From Salinibacterium sp. (GTDB lineage Bacteria > Actinomycetota > Actinomycetes > Actinomycetales > Microbacteriaceae): 9,993 nt of DNA. Made by a program: the position numbers and the translations under genes. Shown one piece after another: positions 5,654-9,993 of the stretch. The stretch is from NCBI GenBank assembly GCA_004297555.1, contig SCSV01000007.1, positions 1 to 9,993 of the forward strand. Reading direction: 5' to 3'. A model generated the notes under the pieces. It was given only the letters and a program-made list of their open reading frames with translations, was not told the DNA's origin and searched no databases. Each line of letters starts with the position of its first letter. Position 1 is the first letter of the stretch.

Positions 5654-6067
5654 ATGAAAGCTCGCTCGGCAATCGCGCTGTGCCTAATCGCGATCGTTCT
5701 GCTCGCGGGATGCGCTTCTCAAAGCAGCATCGCCTCAAAGACGTATTCCGGAGTGCCAAAAGGGTTCGACACATCCCCAGATAGTCCGATGGTAGAACGC
5801 GCGCTTTGGCTGCACGACCGAACCGTGTTGGCGATCATCACCTGGGGAAGCAGCGGATGCCCTCCCGTTCCGGTCAAGATCGAAGTGCCCACAAAACAGA
5901 CGATCGCCGTGACTTTTGTCAAGTCACCGCACGAGGTCTGCACTATGGACTACGCACCTACAACACACGAATTCCCGGTTCCACAGGGAATCGATCCGAA
6001 TCGCAAGACAACCGTCAAGCTTGACTTGCCAGACGAGAAGCATCCCACTCTGACCGTGGAGGGCTAG
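5654..6067 (+). CDS. Small secreted lipoprotein of unknown function
   Basis: The protein is 137 aa from the ATG at 5654. It opens with a signal peptide (MKAR, then a hydrophobic run ALCLIAIVLLAGC) ending in a lipobox LLAGC, so C20 should be lipidated and the protein anchored outside the membrane. The mature part of about 117 aa has two more cysteines, C69 (SSGCPPVP) and C96 (EVCTMDYAP), probably a disulfide, and alternates short hydrophobic stretches with Pro-rich turns, suggesting a small beta-rich domain. I do not recognise the family. The frame extends back to 5597, but that would bury the signal peptide. The gene is the only plus-strand one here, ends 3 nt from the recN stop, and is about 56% GC against about 70% nearby, which suggests acquisition. 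TATCGT 6 nt upstream may drive a leaderless transcript. Confidence 0.8.
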   Translation: MKARSAIALCLIAIVLLAGCASQSSIASKTYSGVPKGFDTSPDSPMVERALWLHDRTVLAIITWGSSGCPPVPVKIEVPTKQTIAVTFVKSPHEVCTMDYAPTTHEFPVPQGIDPNRKTTVKLDLPDEKHPTLTVEG

Positions 6068-6070
6068 CGC

Positions 6071-7768
6071 TCAGGCGTCGAAGGCGCGCGCCGTTTCGAT
6101 CAGTTCGCGGGCGTGCGTGAGGCCGCTCTCGGAGTCGGGTAGACCGGAGAGCAGTCGCGCCATTTCGGAGACCCGCTCGGAGCCGTTCAATTGGTGCACG
6201 CTCGAGGCGGTCACGGCGCCGTCGCTGTCTTTGAGAACTCGCAGGTGGTTGGTCGCGAAGGCGGCAACCTGGGCGAGGTGCGTCACGACGATCACTTGCG
6301 CGGTGCGGCTCAGTCGTGCGAGTCGCCGCCCGATCTCGATCGCGGAGGCGCCGCCGACGCCGGCATCCACTTCGTCGAAAATGAAGGTCGGCACCGGGTC
6401 GCTGCCGGCGATGACAACTTCGATCGCGAGCATGACGCGCGAGAGCTCGCCGCCGGACGCGCCCTTACCGAGCGGCCGCGGCTCGGCTCCGGAGTGCGGG
6501 CGCAGCAGGATCGTGACCTGGTCTTTGCCGCTGAGCGCGTAGTCGGGGCGGTCCTCGACGGTGACGGTCACCGTCGCGTTCGCCATTGCGAGGGCGGCGA
6601 GTTCGGCGGTGACCCGCTCGGAGAGCCGGATCGCGTTCGCCCGGCGCACCTCGCTGAGTTTCGCGCCCAGGTCGATCACGCGAGCGCGATCGGCGTCAAC
6701 TTCAGCGCGCAGCGAGTCGATGCGGCTCGAGTCGTTGTCGAGCTCGAGGAGGCGACCGCTGCCCGAGTCCAGGTAGTCGATGGTCTCGTCGAGCGTGGGC
6801 CCGTACTTGCGGGCGAGTGCGGCAAGCTCGGCGCGGCGTTCCTGCACGCTCTCGAGTTCGCGCCCGCCGTCGGCGTCGAGGTTGCTGAGGTAGCTCGAAA
6901 GCTGCGCCGAGATCTCGCTGACCGCAAACGACGCCGCGGTGATCGCCTCGGCGATCGGGCCGAGGGCCGCGTCGTGGTCGGCGACCCGCTCGAGCTGGCG
7001 GCGCGCGGTCGTGAGCAGCGCGAGAACGTCGTGCGCTTCATCCGCCGATTCAGAGGAGAGGATGTCGTGGGCTTGCGCCGCCGCGAGCCGCAGGTCTTCG
7101 AGGTTGGTCAGGCGGTCCGCGCGTTCCGCGAGTTCTTCGTCCTCACCGCGACGCGGGGCCGCCGCCTCGATCTCCTCCATCGCGATGCGCAGATCTTCGG
7201 CCTCGCGGGAGCGCCGGTCGCGCTCGGCAACAAGCACGTCGAGTTCGCCCTGGTTGACCTGCCAGCGCCGGTACACGGTCTGGTAATCGTCGAGGATGCT
7301 CGCGAGCTCGACGCCGGAGAAGCGGTCGAGCGCCTCACGTTGCGCGGTCGCTGAACGCAGTCGCACCTGGTCGGACTGCCCGTGGACGACGACGAGTTGC
7401 TGCCCGATCTCGTTGAGCACACCGATCGGGGCGCTGCGGCCACCGACCACCGCTCGACTGCGGCCCTCCTGCGACACCGAGCGGCCGAGGATGAGTTCAG
7501 AGCCGTCGAGGTCTCCCCCGGCGTCGCGCACGCGATCGGCCACCGCACCGTCGCCATCGATCAGCCAGCGGCCCTCGACGACCGCTTGGGAACTGCCGGA
7601 GCGGATGGCCGCGCTGTCCGCGCGCTCACCCAGCAGCAGCCCGAGCGCCGTCACCACCATGGTCTTGCCGGCACCGGTCTCGCCAGTGAGTGCTGTGAAG
7701 CCCGGGCCGAGCGGGAGTCGCGCCTCGCCGATGACCCCGAGGTTGCGGATGGAGATCTCTTCGATCAC
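6071..7768 (-). CDS. recN: DNA repair protein RecN (SMC-like ATPase)
   Basis: RecN is an SMC-like ATPase that acts early in double-strand break repair, holding DNA together for RecA. The product is 565 aa from the GTG at 7768-7766, the usual size. The N-terminal half carries IEEISIRNLGVI and Walker A GETGAGKT (29-36; K35). A long helical, charged middle (about 150-400) gives the two coiled-coil arms. The C-terminal half has the ABC signature LGKGASGGELSR (433-444), Walker B FIFDEVDAGVGG (462-473; D465, E466) and the switch histidine in VVTHLAQVA (494-502). The frame can extend to 7804, but that adds a tail not seen in the family. The GTG overlaps the nadK stop as GTGA, so translation is probably coupled. 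It is convergent with the lipoprotein gene, with no clear terminator between them. Confidence 0.97.
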   Translation of the reverse strand: MIEEISIRNLGVIGEARLPLGPGFTALTGETGAGKTMVVTALGLLLGERADSAAIRSGSSQAVVEGRWLIDGDGAVADRVRDAGGDLDGSELILGRSVSQEGRSRAVVGGRSAPIGVLNEIGQQLVVVHGQSDQVRLRSATAQREALDRFSGVELASILDDYQTVYRRWQVNQGELDVLVAERDRRSREAEDLRIAMEEIEAAAPRRGEDEELAERADRLTNLEDLRLAAAQAHDILSSESADEAHDVLALLTTARRQLERVADHDAALGPIAEAITAASFAVSEISAQLSSYLSNLDADGGRELESVQERRAELAALARKYGPTLDETIDYLDSGSGRLLELDNDSSRIDSLRAEVDADRARVIDLGAKLSEVRRANAIRLSERVTAELAALAMANATVTVTVEDRPDYALSGKDQVTILLRPHSGAEPRPLGKGASGGELSRVMLAIEVVIAGSDPVPTFIFDEVDAGVGGASAIEIGRRLARLSRTAQVIVVTHLAQVAAFATNHLRVLKDSDGAVTASSVHQLNGSERVSEMARLLSGLPDSESGLTHARELIETARAFDA

Positions 7769-8691
7769 GGGCGCGCACCCTCCTCGCCGACCGGGCCGCG
7801 CCATCCGGTGACCGGGAGGTTGAACTTATTCACGAGACGGTCGGTGAACGGGCCCTGGCTGAGGCGGGCGAGCCGCACCGGGGTCGGCGAACGGCGAACC
7901 ACGACGCGAGCACCGCGGGGCAGGTCGCGGGTGCGGCGCCCGTCGCACCACAGCACGCCGACGCCCTGAGTGCGGTCCAGCACCTCGACAGCAAGCGCCG
8001 AATCGGGTCCCACAACGAGAGGGCGCGCGAACAAAGCATGTGGGCTGATCGGCACGAGAAGCAGTGCGTCAAGGCTCGGCCACACCACCGGTCCGCCGGC
8101 GGAGAACGAGTAGGCGGTCGACCCGGTGGGGCTCGACATGACGACTCCGTCACAACCGAAGGAGGAGAGCGGGCGGCCGTCGATTTCGATCACGACTTCG
8201 AGCATCCGCTCTCTGCTGGCTTTTTCGACTGTGGCCTCGTTGAGCGCCCAGGTTTCGAAGACCACCTCGGCGTCGACCTTGACGCGCACGGAGAGCGTCA
8301 TGCGCTCCTCGACGAGGTAGTCGCGGGCGAGCACGCGGACCACGGTCTCGGCGAGGTCTTCGCGCTCGCTCTCGGCCAGGAAGCCGACGTGCCCGAGGTT
8401 GACGCCGAGCAGGGGCGCCGAGCATCCCCGGGTCAGTTCGGCGGCGCGCAGAATCGTCCCATCGCCGCCGAGCACGATCACGAGCTCGAGGTCGCCGATC
8501 TCCACGGTGTCGCCAAGCAGCGCGATCGGCGCGAGGTTGTGGGCCGCGGCCATGATGTGGGCGTACTCGTCTTGCGAGAGCACCGGGGTGAGGCCGCCCT
8601 CGATGAGCTGGCGGCAGACCACGATCGCGGCATCGAGCGACTCCGAGCGACCGGTGTGCGCGACAACGAGGATGTGCCGGTCGGATGTCAC
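7765..8691 (-). CDS. nadK: NAD kinase
   Basis: NAD kinase phosphorylates NAD to NADP with ATP or polyphosphate, the only route to NADP. The protein is 308 aa from the GTG at 8691, consistent with actinobacterial NadK. Motifs in order are GGDGT (75-79, phosphate donor and catalytic Asp), LGHVGFL (99-105), the conserved NE pair (151-152) and DGVVMSSPTGSTAYS (181-195), the NAD-binding region. A second in-frame GTG lies 6 nt upstream at 8697, but GAAGGG abuts that codon directly, whereas it is 6 nt from the GTG at 8691, so the latter is the better start. The stop overlaps the recN start by 4 nt. In Mycobacterium nadK directly follows tlyA; here a membrane-protein gene and a tlyA-like tail intervene. 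Confidence 0.96.
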   Translation of the reverse strand: MTSDRHILVVAHTGRSESLDAAIVVCRQLIEGGLTPVLSQDEYAHIMAAAHNLAPIALLGDTVEIGDLELVIVLGGDGTILRAAELTRGCSAPLLGVNLGHVGFLAESEREDLAETVVRVLARDYLVEERMTLSVRVKVDAEVVFETWALNEATVEKASRERMLEVVIEIDGRPLSSFGCDGVVMSSPTGSTAYSFSAGGPVVWPSLDALLLVPISPHALFARPLVVGPDSALAVEVLDRTQGVGVLWCDGRRTRDLPRGARVVVRRSPTPVRLARLSQGPFTDRLVNKFNLPVTGWRGPVGEEGARP

Positions 8692-8697
8692 GGTCAC

Positions 8698-8942
8698 CCC
8701 TTCATTGTCAATCAGCCAATCGCCGTCGAGTCGCCGGTCGACTCACGTCATGGCAGCGACCTGCTGTGTCCATTCTGTCGGAGAAGTACGACGAAGTGCT
8801 TCACTCTCTGGACGCTTGACAGCAGGGCCCTCTGTTGGGGAGAAGTAGAAAGTTCGACCCGGTCGGGCGCCTTGTCAGCGGAAACCAGCGACCAGGCGTT
8901 CTCGCCCCTAGAGGATTCTGGTGATGCGGTGCGCTCGCCCAG
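8698..8942. other. Intergenic stretch between nadK and the membrane-protein gene
   Basis: These 245 bp show no complete gene. They hold the nadK Shine-Dalgarno region (GAAGGG), the tlyA-tail remnant (8743-8782) and a second partial copy of adjoining sequence: tctgtcggagaagta at 8774-8788 recurs as tctgttggggagaagta at 8831-8847 (a 2-nt indel and one change). No strong terminator for the membrane-protein gene is visible. Confidence 0.6.
8743..8782 (-). pseudogene. Remnant or duplicate of the tlyA 3' end
   Basis: On the minus strand this reads PTEWTQQVAAMT followed by a stop (TGA at 8745-8743). It matches the end of the intact tlyA in the window, PTEWTEQVSESASS. At DNA level 8759-8782 and 9477-9500 agree at 22 of 24 positions, with 15 identical in a row (gtccattctgtcgga). 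Upstream of 8782 the frame no longer resembles TlyA. The remnant ends about 50 nt before the nadK start, where the end of tlyA would be expected in an uninterrupted tlyA-nadK pair. Confidence 0.65.
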
Positions 8943-9398
8943 TCACCATCCGAAGCCCAGCCAAAGCAGTCCGGCCCACGGAGTCGCGAAAAGAAGTACA
9001 GTTGCCGCGCAGATTGTGATGATGCCAAAAACGCGAAAGCCCAGCGACGGCAACCTCACTGCCAAGACTCCAGCAATAGTGGTTAACGCAACCAGCGGAA
9101 CAACGAGGACGAATCCTGCTGCAGCAAGCCCTCCATAGACCTGAGCCTCAACGCTCATCGCCACCCCGGTGTAACGGTCGATGTCTTTAGGTAGGCCTTG
9201 CGCCTGAACAATGGGCCTCAGCGCCAGAAGGATCGCAAGGTTGACGATGAGCAGAACTCCCGGCAGGCACGCTAACAGGACGATGAAGGGTCGAGAGGTT
9301 CGAATTCGACCCACCGCTACAACTTCGGAATGTGCGAGAACGGACTGCTCGCCTGCAGTCGCGAGATGAACGGCACGAGATTGCGGCTGCTCAGACAT
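8943..9398 (-). CDS. Small three-helix membrane protein of unknown function
   Basis: The protein is 151 aa. A polar N-terminus of about 35 residues ends in RIRTSR, followed by three hydrophobic helices at about 37-60, 87-114 and 122-149. The loop between helices 2 and 3 is basic (VRLPSLGFR), so by the positive-inside rule the N-terminus and that loop are cytoplasmic and the short C-terminus is outside. I recognise no family or catalytic motif. The gene is about 57% GC by hand count, well below nadK and recN, and interrupts the usual tlyA-nadK adjacency. The ATG at 9398 has no clear Shine-Dalgarno, but TAGATT lies exactly 6 nt upstream, suggesting its own leaderless promoter. It lies between duplicated pieces of the tlyA tail, so it is probably cargo of an insertion. 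Confidence 0.75.
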   Translation of the reverse strand: MSEQPQSRAVHLATAGEQSVLAHSEVVAVGRIRTSRPFIVLLACLPGVLLIVNLAILLALRPIVQAQGLPKDIDRYTGVAMSVEAQVYGGLAAAGFVLVVPLVALTTIAGVLAVRLPSLGFRVFGIITICAATVLLFATPWAGLLWLGFGW

Positions 9399-9404
9399 GA
9401 CAGA

Positions 9405-9410
9405 AATCTA
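9405..9410 (-). promoter_or_regulatory. Candidate -10 element of the membrane-protein gene (leaderless)
   Basis: TAGATT on the minus strand ends 6 nt before the ATG at 9398, the same spacing as seen at the parA-like and lipoprotein genes. No clear -35 box or Shine-Dalgarno is present. Confidence 0.35.
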
Positions 9411-9454
9411 ACTGAAGTGCAGAACGCCTGAAAATCAAGAGATGAGAGTCCAAG

Positions 9455-9993
9455 CTAGCTGCTTGCTGACTCGGAAACCTGCTCAGTCCATTCTGTCGGA
9501 TTGCGACCAACACCAGCGCTCAGCCAGACCAGATACTCGAGGTTGCCGGCGTTTCCGGCGATTGGGGAGCGGATGACGCCGGCCGTGCCCAACCCGAGAT
9601 CCCAGGCGGCCCAGAGCACGCCATTGACGGCATCCTCGCGCAGTCCGGCATCGTGCACGATTCCTTCGCGGATGCCCGTGCGACCGACCTCGAACTGCGG
9701 CTTGACCAGCAGCACGTAATCGGCGTCGAGCCCGACTGCCTCGACGAGCGGTGGGAGCACGATCCCGAGAGAGATGAAAGAGAGGTCGGCGACGACCAGT
9801 TGCGGTTCTCTTGTGACGTGGGTCTCGATGAACTCACGCGTGATGTCGCGGATGTTGAAGCCCTCGACAGAGGTGAGTCGCGTGTCGTCCTGAAGTTGCT
9901 GAGCTAGTTGAGAGTGGCCGACGTCGATGGCCAGCACGTGCGCGGCGCCGCGCTCGAGCAGCACTTGGCTGAAGCCGCCGGTCGAGGCGCCGG
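9455..9993 (-). CDS. tlyA: TlyA-family rRNA 2'-O-methyltransferase, C-terminal two thirds
   Basis: TlyA methylates the 2'-O of cytidines in 16S and 23S rRNA and, in mycobacteria, makes ribosomes sensitive to capreomycin; older annotation calls it hemolysin. The window edge cuts the gene, leaving 178 codons of a protein usually near 270 aa; the N-terminal S4-like RNA-binding domain is outside. The visible part opens with the SAM-binding motif GASTGGFSQVLLERGA and AIDVGHSQL, followed by VVADLSFISL (catalytic Asp region) and YVLLVKPQFEVGR (Lys and Glu of the K-D-K-E type set). SPIAGNAGNLEYLVWL is the conserved C-terminal part. The reading frame is open through the edge; the GTG at 9964 is internal, not a start. 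The tail after PTEWT differs from the remnant at 8743-8782. Confidence 0.93.
   Translation of the reverse strand, partial: GASTGGFSQVLLERGAAHVLAIDVGHSQLAQQLQDDTRLTSVEGFNIRDITREFIETHVTREPQLVVADLSFISLGIVLPPLVEAVGLDADYVLLVKPQFEVGRTGIREGIVHDAGLREDAVNGVLWAAWDLGLGTAGVIRSPIAGNAGNLEYLVWLSAGVGRNPTEWTEQVSESASS
9477..9500. repeat. Right copy of the 24-bp tlyA-tail repeat
   Basis: This is the partner of 8759-8782, with 22 of 24 bases identical and 718 bp between equivalent positions, in direct orientation. It lies inside the coding end of tlyA (codons for PTEWTEQV). The pair brackets the low-GC membrane-protein gene. Confidence 0.75.

Noticed and set aside
4656..5657. Plus-strand frame of 333 codons opposite pyrG
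   Set aside because: Antisense shadow: the whole span lies opposite unambiguous CTP synthase sequence, with no recognisable domain of its own.
6191..7354. Plus-strand frame of 387 codons opposite recN
   Set aside because: Antisense shadow of a complete RecN; Val/Arg/Glu/Ala-rich composition follows from the opposite codons.
8038..9138. Plus-strand frame of 366 codons opposite nadK and the membrane gene
   Set aside because: It crosses a conserved gene, an intergenic region and a third gene without any coherent domain; codon-shadow artefact.

Overview
The window looks like the chromosome of a high-GC actinobacterium, most probably a Microbacteriaceae-type organism. Core genes are roughly 70% GC by hand count and start on both GTG and ATG. 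Gene order closely follows the conserved actinobacterial block known from Mycobacterium: tlyA, nadK, recN, (steA, mctB), pyrG, NUDIX hydrolase, xerD, parA-like, scpA, scpB. Genus cannot be fixed from sequence alone. All core genes are on the minus strand, so the biological reading order runs from high to low coordinates.

Right part (about 9993 to 5565): the C-terminal two thirds of the rRNA methyltransferase TlyA, a small three-helix membrane protein of unknown function, NAD kinase (nadK) and the DNA-repair ATPase recN; nadK and recN overlap by 4 nt. The membrane-protein gene lies between two copies of a 24-bp sequence from the tlyA 3' end. This suggests that a segment of about 0.7 kb was inserted at the end of tlyA. 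After recN, where Mycobacterium has steA and mctB, there is a single plus-strand gene for a small lipoprotein of distinctly lower GC, convergent with recN and divergent from pyrG.

Middle part (5564 to 2251): pyrG (CTP synthase), an ADP-ribose-pyrophosphatase-like NUDIX hydrolase and the tyrosine recombinase xerD form one probable operon; the last two overlap by 4 nt.

Left part (2250 to 1): a gene-free stretch of about 400 bp holds three 14-bp repeats at the xerD stop, two long related palindromes joined by a compensatory base-pair change, and scattered GGTTGCGG boxes. Then come an orphan ParA-type ATPase, scpA and the start of scpB (SMC-condensin partners). At the scpA/scpB junction a perfect 13-bp tandem duplication has apparently moved the start of scpB.

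Functionally the window combines chromosome maintenance (XerD, ParA-like, ScpA/ScpB, RecN) with nucleotide and cofactor metabolism (CTP synthase, NAD kinase, NUDIX hydrolase) and ribosome modification (TlyA). No CRISPR array, tRNA, rRNA, complete insertion sequence or defence system is visible. The unusual content is in the two low-GC accessory genes, the palindrome cluster and the duplication scars.
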